In this document: in pieces, positions 32,136-42,147 of the stretch
How positions within the stretch are numbered: position 1 is the first letter of the stretch
How the letters are laid out: every line of letters begins with the position of its first letter
Assembly: GCA_905250115.1 (NCBI GenBank)
Contig: CAJNOI010000208.1
Location: forward strand, 81,073 to 145,072
Reading direction: 5' to 3'
Length of the DNA stretch: 64,000 nt
DNA from: Adineta steineri
Lineage: Eukaryota; Rotifera; Eurotatoria; Adinetida; Adinetidae
Program-made: the position numbers and the translations under genes
Notes under the pieces: model-generated
What the model saw: the letters and a program-made list of their open reading frames with translations, nothing else
Told to the model about the DNA's origin: nothing
Databases searched by the model: none

Positions 32136-33020
32136 ATGAAATTTTCGCATCTAAGTTTAACAATTTTGATCTACGTTGGGATTTTTATGTAAGTATTGAA
32201 AATGATTATTCTTCTCTTAAATTTGTTCATTTACTTGTTTTTTTTATAGAACTCAATCCCAAGAACAAACAACCGGTAAGTTTCTAATTCTTATTATATT
32301 TGTTTGTTTTGATTTTGAATATTTTCAATTGTAGTTAATATAACGATAGCAACATGTAATGATTTTTCATGTAATCTCAAACGAACTCCATGTTCAACTA
32401 ATCTTGATTGTGAATGTTTTTCTGTAACATCAAATTATTCAAGTGAAGGCATTTGTGCATCAGCATTCATATCTTGTTCAGCTCTTTTACCATGTGATAT
32501 CAATAATACAACATGTTCTTACGATAACACAATATGTGTTCAAAATACACGCTGTGGTGAACCAGTTTGTTATCCTACACTTTTATCAAGTACATTAATA
32601 TGTCCACCACTTCCAACAAGTAAAACAAAATTTATCATATTTTTCAAATTATTTATTTTTATTTTAAATAGCTACAACAAGTACAACTACTACAACAACT
32701 TCTACTTCAACGTCATCAACAAGTACCACCAGTACTACTACAACAACTACTACTACAACAACTACAACAACTACTACTACGGCCATACGTAGAATTAAAT
32801 TGAAACATGAAATTATAAGACACATAAAGTTTTTATTTCTCTTTTAGCTTGTTCGTGGTCACAATGGGCAAATGGTGCGTGTAGTGTTACATGTGGTAAT
32901 GGTATTTATATACGACAACGTCTATGTCTTGACTTAAAGGCTTCGAGTTGTAATAGATGTGACACACCAACAGATCCTATAAATGGCACTCGGCCTTGCT
33001 ATTATCCCGTCTGTTCATGA
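32136..33020 (+). CDS. Secreted thrombospondin type-1 domain protein, five exons
   Basis: Exons are 32136-32188, 32250-32275, 32335-32619, 32672-32788 and 32848-33020; the four introns of 52 to 61 nt have GT..AG ends and leave a 217-residue frame. No single exon is long enough to stand out alone. Residues 1-20 (MKFSHLSLTILIYVGIF..) are a signal peptide, partly in exon 1. Residues 30-120 form a Cys-rich segment with about twelve Cys (C-N-D-F-S-C-N-L ... C-G-E-P-V-C), perhaps a small disulfide domain. Residues 122-160 are a Thr/Ser linker of ACN and AGT codons, likely O-glycosylated. The C-terminus is a TSP1 repeat: C-S-W-S-Q-W ... C-S-V-T-C-G-N-G ... R-Q-R-L-C, ending with Cys-rich D-T-P-T-D-P. 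Probably extracellular matrix or defence-related adhesion. It is convergent with the aminotransferase. Confidence 0.85.
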
Positions 33021-33573
33021 AGCAAAATGGATTTGTTATAGAACAACGATATAGAGAAATTGTATTTTATATTTTTTCTTGCATTTTTTTCACTGATTCA
33101 CACTGTTAAAGTATTCATTTTTATACTTGATTTTTCCATCTGCATTTATTCTTTTTAATTTCTAATATAATATTTTTATAAATTTTCACCGGAAATGAAA
33201 TTCAATAAAATTCAAAGTTTTTTTCTTTCAAACAAAAAATGAAAAATAAACTGTAGACGCTATGATTTTCTAATCATATTTCAACTCTCTCTTTACAATA
33301 AAACAGTGAATAGTAACAATATTGAGGGTGGGTGTGAGTGTATCATACCTATGGTATCCATATCCATGTCCACACTCACACTTCACCCACCCTCAAGTCT
33401 ATGGGATCGATTTTTATTAAGGTTAAAATAAACCATATTAGAATTATTATAAATATTAAAATTCACATTTGTTTATTTTTAATATAAATTTTTATGAAAT
33501 ATCAAAATTGAAAAAACGAATTTTTTATTGAAAATAAAATGTGTACTGGATTAAAATAAATAAGAACGAATTT
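33021..33573. terminator. Shared 3' region of two convergent genes
   Basis: This stretch separates the stops of the TSP1 gene (plus) and alanine aminotransferase (minus). AATAAA lies at 33297-33302 on plus and its complement TTTATT at 33413-33418 for the minus gene. Between them is palindrome C (33322-33397), 20 nt after one signal and 16 nt after the other. Other T/A runs make further poly(A) signals possible (e.g. near 33170-33210 and 33470-33540). Confidence 0.5.
33322..33397. repeat. TTGAGGGTGGGTGTGAGTGT palindrome C (largest)
   Basis: Left arm TTGAGGGTGGGTGTGAGTGT starts at 33323; right arm CACTCACACTTCACCCACCC runs 33372-33391, followed by TCAAG. The inner part (ATACCTATGGTATCC) is itself a small palindrome, so the whole 76 nt could fold as one long hairpin with one bulge. 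It lies exactly between the poly(A) signals of two convergent genes. Confidence 0.82.
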
Positions 33574-35498
33574 TTATTTCCATTCGCGTAAAAATGACTT
33601 GTGAAATGTACGAAATTGATCGACAATTTGTTTTATTTCATCAGTTGGTGATAAAATAGTTATACGAAAATGATAAGTATTTGGTTGTTGTTTAAAACCA
33701 CTACCAGGGACTACACAAATACCAGTCTTTTCAAGTAATTGAAAACAATAAAAAGTATCTGGTGTCATATTTAGAGATTTAGCATATTCAATTGCTTTTT
33801 CCGGTAAATCAATACGAGGAAAAGCATACATAGATCTAAAATAATATCAGATTGATTAAACAAAGAAAAGATAAACAATATAACGATTAATTACTAACCC
33901 CATAACTCGGTTACAATGAACACCTTCGACAGAATTGAATAGATCAGTTATTAAATTGGCTTTCTCTTTGAGACGATTTAAAACATCTGATCGTTCTTTT
34001 TCATAAAGTTCATAAGATGGTTCACCTTTTTTTGGTGGATTTATGATAGCATTCATTATCACTTGACCCCATGCTGTTGAACAAATACTAGCAGATACAA
34101 GTTTATTCACTTGTATTCGTACTTCTTCGCTTAGATTAATTAATTCATAATAACCACCACGTGAACCACATCTATGATAACACAATGAGTATATTTTTAA
34201 TCGTAAGAAGAATCAAAATAAATCTTAACTTACTCGCCATGCCAACCTTTGGATGCCGAATGAAATGAAGCTAAATGAAAATAATTATTTCTATAATAGA
34301 ACATAAAACAATATCATACCCATTTGCATTTGATTGTAAGGTGAACCAAGATCCATCATTATTTTTTTAAATGAATAGAATTTGGAATCGGTAAAATAAA
34401 TATTTTCTTGATAGACTTCATCAGCCAAAATAAAAAGTTTATGTTTATACGCTAAAGAAAACGTATTGAATACATTATAATTTAGAGAAAAAAAACCAGG
34501 ATCTATTTCTTACCAAATTGAATCACCATCTTAATGTTTTCTAATGAAAGTACTTGACCTAAATGTAAATATAAATTGATTATGAATTAATTAAAAACGA
34601 TATTTTTTCTTACCGGTAGGATTTCCCGGATTAATAATAACAATACCACGAGGTATACAATATTCTTTTGCTTCATCAAATGCTCGTTGAAGTTCATCCA
34701 AATTCAATGCCCAATTATTATCTTCATCAAGATAATATCGAATTTGATAAGCACCATATAAAGATAATGTATCACTGTATAATGAATATTGTGGAATAGG
34801 AATCATCTACAAATATAATATTAGTCAAACAAAACCAATGTAGAAATTGTTAATTACAATGCCTGATGGTTTATTTTGATTATTATTCATAAGAAGTTTC
34901 ACTACTAATCTGATTCCTTCTGTTGCTCCATTACAAAGATAAATATTGTTTGGATTAGCTGGATAACCATCACGACATTCGATATAATTAGCTATATCTT
35001 CTCTCACAGTAACAATTCCTTGACTTTCCGTATATGAACCAAGACTTTTCCCACTACAGGCATTTAATAAACGTTCGACTCGTTGTTTAATATCGATTGG
35101 AAAATCAGGCATATCCATCAAAGGAGGATAAGTACATCCAGCAACAAACTTTAAAATTAAGAATTATTTTATATTAAAGAAAAAAATCGAATGCGATGAA
35201 TACAAACTTGACGAATATATGTAATTGGTGATTGATTGAAACTTGCATGTGGATCACCGATATTAGCTCGAATAACACGATTAAATGGAAATTGATTAAA
35301 ATTCTTAAATAATTTATCATAATACATATGATTATCTTATTTTTTTTTCTATTCACTTACATTCTTTAGTTGTTGTTCAATTTCAACAGCTCGTACTACA
35401 GTAGGACCTCGTACAGCATCTGAAACACCAAGAATGTATGGATTCAAATTATCCATTGTCAATGATTCATTTTCTTTTTCTTGTTCTTTGTTAATCAT
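33574..35498 (-). CDS. GPT: Alanine aminotransferase, nine exons
   Basis: Transfers the amino group between alanine and 2-oxoglutarate, giving pyruvate and glutamate, with PLP as cofactor. Exons, in gene order: 35361-35498, 35208-35303, 34858-35148, 34614-34806, 34514-34558, 34320-34451, 34234-34270, 33899-34171, 33574-33835. They join into a 488-residue frame, against 496 in human ALT1. Clear family blocks are [57 protein letters not shown] (Lys in the S-x-S-K-G motif binds PLP) and V-P-G-S-G-F. All eight introns are 48 to 63 nt. The start is uncertain: an in-frame ATG at 35555 would add 19 residues without a clear mitochondrial signal. Likely cytosolic. Confidence 0.95.
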
Positions 35499-36045
35499 AA
35501 TGTTGTTGATTGTACAATAATTAGTTGTCGGAAGAGAAGTGAATGAAATTATCAAAATCTTCGAATATATATAAGGGCGTCATTGAATTAAATGAATCAT
35601 CAATGATCATAGACAAATGAAAATTGGGCGTGTTTTTATTAATCCTTTTCTTTTTATATTTTATATTTACTCTGGATTATCATAAATAGTCTATAACAAT
35701 AATAAAACTGTGAAAAAGTACATCGATTAATACTCACAAACATGTTAAAGTGCATTTTATCATTATTAATAGTACAATTGACAATGATCAAATGTAAAGT
35801 GACGAACGCCTTTATTAGTTGATTTACTCCCATATCATATAACAACATCGAGGTGAATAAATAGTATTATCTTGTGTATGTATGCGTCTCATCTTTTGAA
35901 ATCGAGTTTGATTTCTTACGATTCATTTTTTCTATGTTTACATTGAAAAACTCTAGTTATAACATGTCTTTATTAATACAAAAAAATAAAATAGTCTTTT
36001 TCTTTTTTGATTTCTTGTTGTTTGACTATACAAATAGTTAAATTT
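35499..36045. other. Divergent promoter region
   Basis: About 550 nt between the aminotransferase (minus) and the MFS gene (plus). AT-rich. A TATATATAA at about 35562-35573 could be a TATA-type site for the minus gene. Nothing else recognised. Confidence 0.4.
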
Positions 36046-37872
36046 ATGAAAAAAAGTTATTCCATGGAAAAAAATCGATCGAAATTAAATTTAACTCAAA
36101 CAAGTTATCGTCCTTACGTAACTTCATTCGAAAAAATACAATTTCATCAGTATCGAGGAAAAGGCACGATTGAAGAACCCTATATGATTGATTGGCTATT
36201 GGAAGATGCTGAAAATTGTCAAACATGGAATCCAACTTATAAATGGGCGTTGACTATTTTCGTCTCTGTTGCTGCTACAGCTGTTCTTTTCTGTTCATCC
36301 GTATATGTTGGAGAATTTGATGGTCTTACTCAAGATTTTCAACCTTCTCGTGAAATAATTACGCTTGGTATTTCAGTTAACGTACTTGGTTTTGCATTGG
36401 GTAAAATATTTTTTTTTCTCTATTACTTTTTATAATTTTGATTTGTTGTAGGTCCCCTTATTTGGGCACCATTTTCTGAAGTATTCGGAAGACGTATTAT
36501 TTTTATTATTACTTTTGTGTCAATGACTGCTTTCAATGCTGGATCAGCAGCATCACAAAATATCTGGACTCACATTATTCTTCGATTCTTTGCTGGTGCT
36601 TTCGGTTCATCTGCTTTTGCCAATGTATGTTACATATCTTATTTTGTCAGTCTATTCTAAATCTATTAATTATTATTAGAGTAGTGGTACGATAGCTGAT
36701 CTTTATCCAGCCAATCAACGAGGTCTTCCTTTAACCATTTTTGCTGCTGCTCCTTTCTTAGGACCTGTTTTTGGATCTATTATCGGTAAGTCATGGAAAT
36801 AAAAATAAAAATTATTTATTAAATTAAATTAAATTAAATTAGGTGGTTTCACTGGTGCAGCAATTGGATGGAGATGGATTCAAGGAATTATGGCTATCTT
36901 TACAGGTATATTATCTATTATTGGAATAGTTGGTTTGCCGGAAACCTATGCTCCTGTTCTTCTTTATCGGCGAGCTAAAAAATTGCGCAAGATCACAGAT
37001 CTTTTTTATCGTTCGAAATTCGAAGCAAAATCTCAAGTCACACTTTCTCATCTACTAAAAATTTCTTTTTCTCGACCATGGATATTCCTTTTTCGTGAAC
37101 CAATCGTTCTTTTTTTTGCAATTTACATGGCTGTCATTTACGGTATCATGTATATGTTACTTGGTGCTTTTCCAATAGTCTATCATGAACAGAAAGGATG
37201 GGCACCTGGAATTGATGGTCTTCCATTTCTTGGTATGGCTTTAGGTATTGTTATTGGTACTTTGTATTGTATCTGGGATAAACGACGATATACTAAAGTA
37301 ACAGCAATATATACTGGTACTTTTGTTCCTCCAGAAGCACGTCTTCCACCAGCAATTGTTGGTGCTTTTGGTCTCCCTATAGGATTATTTTGGTTTGCCT
37401 GGACTAATTATTCATCAATACATTTCATAGTTCCTATTCTGGCAATTGTACCATTTGGATTCGGAATAGTGCTTGTTTTTGTAGCTTTAATAAATTATAT
37501 GATCGATACTTATACTATTTATGCAGCAACTGTTATGGCTGCTAATTCTATTCTTCGATCATTGTTTGGTGCTGCTTTTCGTAAGTATTCTTTGCTTTTT
37601 TTAAAATTCTATTCACTTGTATATTTGTAGCTCTGTTCACTGCCAGAATGTTTCGAAATCTTGGAATCCAATGGGCTGCTTCGATTGCTGGCTTTTTAGC
37701 TCTTCTCTGCCTACCATTACCATACATTTTCTGGAAATATGGTGAAGTTATTCGAGCTTGGTCCAAATATTCATCTGAAGCAACTGCTTCTAAACTACAA
37801 CTGAATGAAACAAAAACTAACGTTGAATCAAATGCTTCCATGATCTACGTCGTAGAGAACAATAATGTGTAG
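36046..37872 (+). CDS. DHA1-type major facilitator, fungal-like, five exons
   Basis: Exons are 36046-36400, 36452-36624, 36680-36785, 36843-37580 and 37631-37872; four introns of 50 to 57 nt; 537 residues. After a hydrophilic N-terminus of about 75 residues come twelve membrane segments. Diagnostic blocks are C-Q-T-W-N-P-T-Y-K-W just before TM1, G-P-L-I-W-A-P-F-S-E-V-F-G-R-R (the DHA1 form of MFS motif A), R-F-F-A-G-A-F-G-S-S near TM4, G-W-R-W near TM6 and L-P-E-T-Y-A-P-V-L-L after TM6. These are the signatures of fungal drug and polyamine:H+ antiporters of the DHA1 group, not of animal SLC carriers. Substrate unknown; an efflux role is likely. Horizontal origin followed by intron gain is the simplest reading. 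Two AATAAA signals at 37880 and 37904. Confidence 0.9.
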
Positions 37873-38519
37873 AATGAAGAATAAATTTAACTTTTATATG
37901 TTCAATAAAAACTATCTTGAGGTGGGTGTGGCTATGGTGTGAGACAACTATTAAACATCCACACCCACACCCTCAAAATTACTTTTCGGAAAGGGTCAGC
38001 TAATCTATCGGATGAGCGCTACTTGTTATTTAAACTTTTGGTTGAAGGGCACATGTATATATATATGTTTTGAATTTCACTTAAAGTATGGTTGCGAAAT
38101 TTTTTATTCTTGATCAGACGACACGAGTGTTCTCTATTATTCTCCTTTTGCCTCCTCACGGCGACATCGAATAGCATTATTATTCATTTTATTTATCTAC
38201 TTTCTGATACATTTTTTTAAAGATTATTCGGCATGCTTAGCAACTTATTATCAGGATCAATTATATCCTTGACAAGTTGATTTGAAAGAATAAAATATCA
38301 CATGATAACATGGTAATCCAATCAGAAGAGTTCGTTTCTAATTCAAAGTATAGAGAGTATTAAGAGACTATGCATACACTACTTATAAATGTGGCATTTG
38401 AAACGTGCCATTTGAATGCTAATACGTTTTGTTTTCTAGACAACAATATTATCTAATTTATCTAGTGTCATTATTTCTGATGATATCTTAGAAAAATTTC
38501 CATTTATTCGAACAATTAT
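37873..38519. other. Intergenic region with palindrome D and an exon-like scrap
   Basis: Contains the MFS poly(A) signals, palindrome D (37916-37976) and, at its end, an exon-like stretch after a TTTTCTAG acceptor at about 38433-38440 that reads I-L-S-N-L-S-S-V-I-I-S-D-D-I-L up to the element boundary at 38520. That scrap is probably the upstream part of the broken multicopy gene at 39857-40695. Confidence 0.45.
37916..37976. repeat. CTTGAGGTGGGTGTGG palindrome D
   Basis: Left arm CTTGAGGTGGGTGTGG (37916-37931), right arm CCACACCCACACCCTCAA (37959-37976), spacer about 27 nt containing GGTGTGAG. It begins 6 nt after the second AATAAA (37904-37909) of the MFS gene, in the cleavage zone. Confidence 0.78.
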
Positions 38520-39856
38520 TACACCAATCGACGTTCTTGTCCTTTTCTTTCCAGGTTCTTGTTTTTCTTGATTTTCAGGCAGGATTCTTTTTCTATTCCT
38601 TACATGCAAGATTCTTGCCTGAAAATTTTTTACATACAAGATTCTTGTCTGAAAAAACTGATCTTGCCTTTCTTGTGATATTCGTGTAGACCGAATCTTG
38701 TCTGATGAGGCAAGAAATTCTTCTTCAGACAGATTCTTGTTCTCATATTTTCTTGCCTGATTCTTGTTTTCCTTAAATTCTTACCTGATTCTTATCATTC
38801 TTACTTTCTTGTCTGATTCTTATCCTTCTTGATTTTCTTGCCTGTTTCTGATTTCTTAGGCTTCTTGCCTAATTCTGGTCATATTAAAAAAGCCTTTTTT
38901 AGGTTATTACTACCTTTTTCATATCGTTTTATTATAAGCATTCCACAACATGTACAAAAAAACACGAAAGAACAAAAAAATACTTTAGTTTTCACATATT
39001 CATGAAGTAGTTTTAATTTTTAACACAAAAAAAAATAAAAAACAAAATTTTTATTATTTATTTTCTTAAAATTTTACCGATACGAAGAGGATTATCAAAC
39101 AATAATTTTTTAAATAAATCAATATTTTCTTCGTCCATTATATGTAATACTTTTATCGATAGTGAAAAATCTAGAAAAAAAAATAAAATATATAGATATG
39201 AATTAGAAAAATATCAAAATATGTTCAATAAGGATTACCTTCAGTAAACAATGAGAAAATGGATATCACATATTCCATTGTTTTCTTTATATGAAATAAA
39301 CTTTTACTATGCATCCAGTTAAAATAATAACTTACTAGATGTCGTCCAAACGAAATAAACGATTTGGGAAAATAAAATAGTGTAAGTGAATGTGTACTAT
39401 ACTTATTCAGTCAGTAATGGCTATGAATAAATAACGGTCAGCCAATGCTTTTATATATATGATAAACAAAGACCATATCACGTGCCGTTCATCTTGGAAA
39501 GCTGGCAAGAATATTTTTTGCTTTTCTATTACGAGAATCTTGTCTGAATAGTAAGAAATTTAAAATATCTTATGTTTCTTTCCAGTTTCTTTTTATCATG
39601 AACTTCAGTCAAGATTCTTTTGAGAGAGAAGAAAAAGATTCTTGTCTGAATATTAACATATCTTGAATATCTTATAATTCTTGCCTGATTCTTTTATTTC
39701 TGATTGTTCAGACAAGATACTTGTCAACTGAAAATTCTTGTATGATTCTTTTTACTTTCCTGTCGAAAAGAATCTTGCCTGAACACAAGAATCTTGTCAG
39801 AAAATCAAGAAAAGCAAGAACCTGGAAAGAACAGGACAAGAACGTCGACTAGTGTA
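38520..39856. mobile_element. Terminal-inverted-repeat (foldback) element, about 1.34 kb
   Basis: The left end (38520-38590) and the reverse complement of the right end (39786-39856) match closely: TACAC.A.TCGACGTTCTTG, then TCCT.TTCTTTCCAGGTTC, then TTTTCTTGATTTTC. Inside each arm, for about 370 nt, is a degenerate array of AGACAAGAATCTTG-like words (CTTGCCTGATTCTTG on the other strand). The middle (about 38900-39480) is unique and holds a possible two-exon minus-strand ORF. Flanks ACAATTAT (left) and CTTATTAT (right) agree at the last five bases, a possible imperfect 8-nt target duplication as in hAT elements. It appears inserted in a multicopy gene whose halves lie on both sides. No transposase is seen inside, so it is non-autonomous. 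Confidence 0.75.
39058..39314 (-). CDS. Possible small two-exon ORF inside the foldback element
   Basis: Exon 1 is 39239-39314 and exon 2 is 39058-39170, with a 68-nt GT..AG intron in phase 1. The product is 62 residues, mixing a hydrophobic middle (V-I-S-I-F-S-L-F-T) with a charged end (M-D-E-E-N-I-D-L-F-K-K-L-L). The frame stays open upstream of the ATG to about 39404 without another ATG, so the first exon may be longer. No family recognised. It may be a captured host gene piece or chance. Confidence 0.28.
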
Positions 39857-40695
39857 CTTATTATAAGTTGATTATGAGAAACAAAACTGACTTTACAATT
39901 TTTAATATTATTCTCAAAACTATATTCAGTAATTTAAACAATGATGAACGAGCTTATCGTTATGATAATATAGTTCGACAGTTTGCGGCCAGCGTTTACA
40001 TTCTTGGAGGTCGTACAGCATATGAATTTTTACGTTTAAATATACTTGTACTTCTTCCAAGTGTACGAATTATCCAGTCGTATATTGCTTCTTTTGAAAA
40101 CCACTTAACGGAAGGATCATTTTAATTTAAATCTTTATTGATCTTTCACGTCCGCTTGATGCTAATGGAATACATTGTTTTGAAAATTGGTGTTCGACCT
40201 TACCAGCAGCTTATGTACTGTCTTGATGGAGTCAAATATATCAAGAATTCAAAAGTAGAGGTATTCGTATCATTGGTTACTCCAGTGATTGCGACAGTCG
40301 ATATCTACTTGCTATGGAAGCAACACTTGGATTTTTCGCACATTTGGCGTTCGTCGATTATACAGATTTATTTACCATTAATCTTCATGCAAGATCCAAT
40401 GCATATTTGCACTAAACTACGAAACCGATTTTTGTCAACAATAGCAACACTTCTTTTTGGCAATGTATTAATTAATATTAATCCTCTTCTTTATATCGCC
40501 GACAATTTCTTGCAATCTGACTATGAACTTATTCGTTCTGATATAAATCCAAAAGATAGACAAAATTACGATTCAACGATAAAAACTTCAAATAATAAAG
40601 TTTTGCATTTACTTGATCACTCACACCCACACCGCCAATTTTTCTTCGTTCTCAATAAACCACAATTTTCTATTATAGATAGTTACAACATTTGA
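39857..40695 (+). pseudogene. Broken multicopy (transposon-type) gene, 3' part
   Basis: Three consecutive frames carry one protein. From 39868: R-Q-F-A-A-S-V-Y-I-L-G-G-R-T-A-Y-E-F-L-R-L-N with L-P-S and a final E-G-S-F. Then, in another frame, G-I-H-C-F-E-N-W and G-I-R-I-I-G-Y-S-S-D-C-D-S-R-Y-L-L-A-M. Then, from about 40390, D-P-M-H-I-C-T-K-L-R-N-R-F-L-S and D-I-N-P-K-D-R-Q-N-Y-D-S. These blocks occur in this order in a large uncharacterised family present in many copies in invertebrate and fish genomes, which I take to be transposon-derived; I cannot name it with certainty. At least two frameshifts and a stop make this copy dead. Its 5' side is cut by the foldback element. Confidence 0.65.
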
Positions 40696-42147
40696 TAAGT
40701 TATTTAACGACTAGCACAAAAAAGTACAATTGAAGATCACGAAAAGACAACTAGAGAAAGAACTGGTTGAATGCAAACAATATAACTAAGTTGCTCAAGT
40801 TAATAGGGATATTAAGTACGTGAACGAAGATGTCTTTAACGTGCACTAGGGATACTTTGATGATTTCAAATTTAATGTATTCAAACAATTTCCATATTTA
40901 CAACAATTAAAAATTAATAATAGTTTATTAATGAAGAATTAATTGATATTATATAATTCTAATCACATATTTATGAATAAATTCTATTAATTATTATTTT
41001 CTTTATCAAAATCAGAATATTTGAAATATATGCTAGAAATAAAAAAAACAGTATGATATTTATTACCAAAAACAATTTATAAACAATTTACTGAATTTGA
41101 ATATTTATCTACTGATCATACTCGTAATTTTTTACAATAATATCTTGTTCATCGAAAACGTATTATTTAATAAACTTTTTTTATGATAAAAAGAATGACT
41201 CATATATATATGTATTTTTTTATTAGTTAAAAATCAGTGATCGTACAAGCCCAACAGTGTGAGGTAACATCAAAAACAAAAACAAAATTTTTAAGAGATC
41301 ATATACTATTACGATTGAAATCAATGTAGCGATGATATTTCATATCAAACGAAAGCTCATAAAAGATCATTTTATTAATATTAATCTTTGCTATTTTTAA
41401 TTGATTATTGTGTAATTATAATTCTACCGATGAGATAAAATCAGAGTTATTATTTTACATAGTAACTTATGCATAGAGGTAGGACAGTTCCATATTAGTT
41501 CCGTTCTTAGGAACTGTTTAATAGTTCCTTTGAAAAGAACTGAACTGAACCAGCAGTTCTTTTGACCAGTTCATCTGAACTTGGAACTGCGAACCGTATT
41601 ACCCCTAAGAACGATAGTTGATTTTAATTTCCATTCGACTCTAATTGATCTTGAAGGTGAGTGAGGGTGAAAAACAAAACATTACGATTTTTTTCATTTC
41701 ACCCTCGCTCTTATCGCTGCGATGGCACCATCAGTCCGCACCCAAATTCACACTCAAGACGGTCATACATCACTCTCACACCTATCCTCACAGAAGAAGC
41801 AGTAAAAATATACAATTTTTGCTTAAAAAACACAGAATTAAAAATCATTTTAATTTGCCTTACAACATATATTTAAAATATTCAGTAGCAATATATTAAC
41901 TTCGCGTTTTTTTTATCAAATCATCAACTATTAAACAATCGAATTATATTATAGTTTTAATTTAAGAGTATTGGGATAATTATTGACAATAGTATGATAT
42001 TAATTCAAACATAGATGTTAGATTTATTCGAAAAAAACGGCATAGTTTTAAAAAATAATAAAACAGAAAGAAATTAAATATTAATTAAAGTGTTATTAAT
42101 AATGTACAAAAAAAACATTCAAACTTTAATTCATTGGCATTATGTGC
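40696..42147. other. Intergenic region with GTTC/GAAC cluster
   Basis: About 1.45 kb. Contains the GTTC-rich block at 41478-41602, a G/T-rich pair near 41652-41790 (GGTGAGTGAGGGTG ... CTCACACCTATCC) and otherwise AT-rich DNA. The plus-strand frames at 41645-41899 are open only because of the repeat. Confidence 0.45.
41478..41602. repeat. Cluster of AGTTC/GAACT words
   Basis: Within 125 nt there are about a dozen GTTC or GAAC words in both orientations (GGACAGTTCC, TAGTTCCG, GGAACTGTTTAATAGTTCC, AAAGAACTGAACTGAACC, CAGTTC, GAACTTGGAACTG, GAACC). GGAACTGTTTAATAGTTCC is nearly palindromic. It looks like a small fold-back repeat or a dense binding-site cluster. Confidence 0.6.

Noticed and set aside
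37548..37841. 97-codon minus-strand frame opposite the MFS gene
   Set aside because: Antisense shadow of coding sequence.
41645..41899. Two overlapping plus-strand frames
   Set aside because: No protein character; open because of the G/T and C/A-rich repeat.
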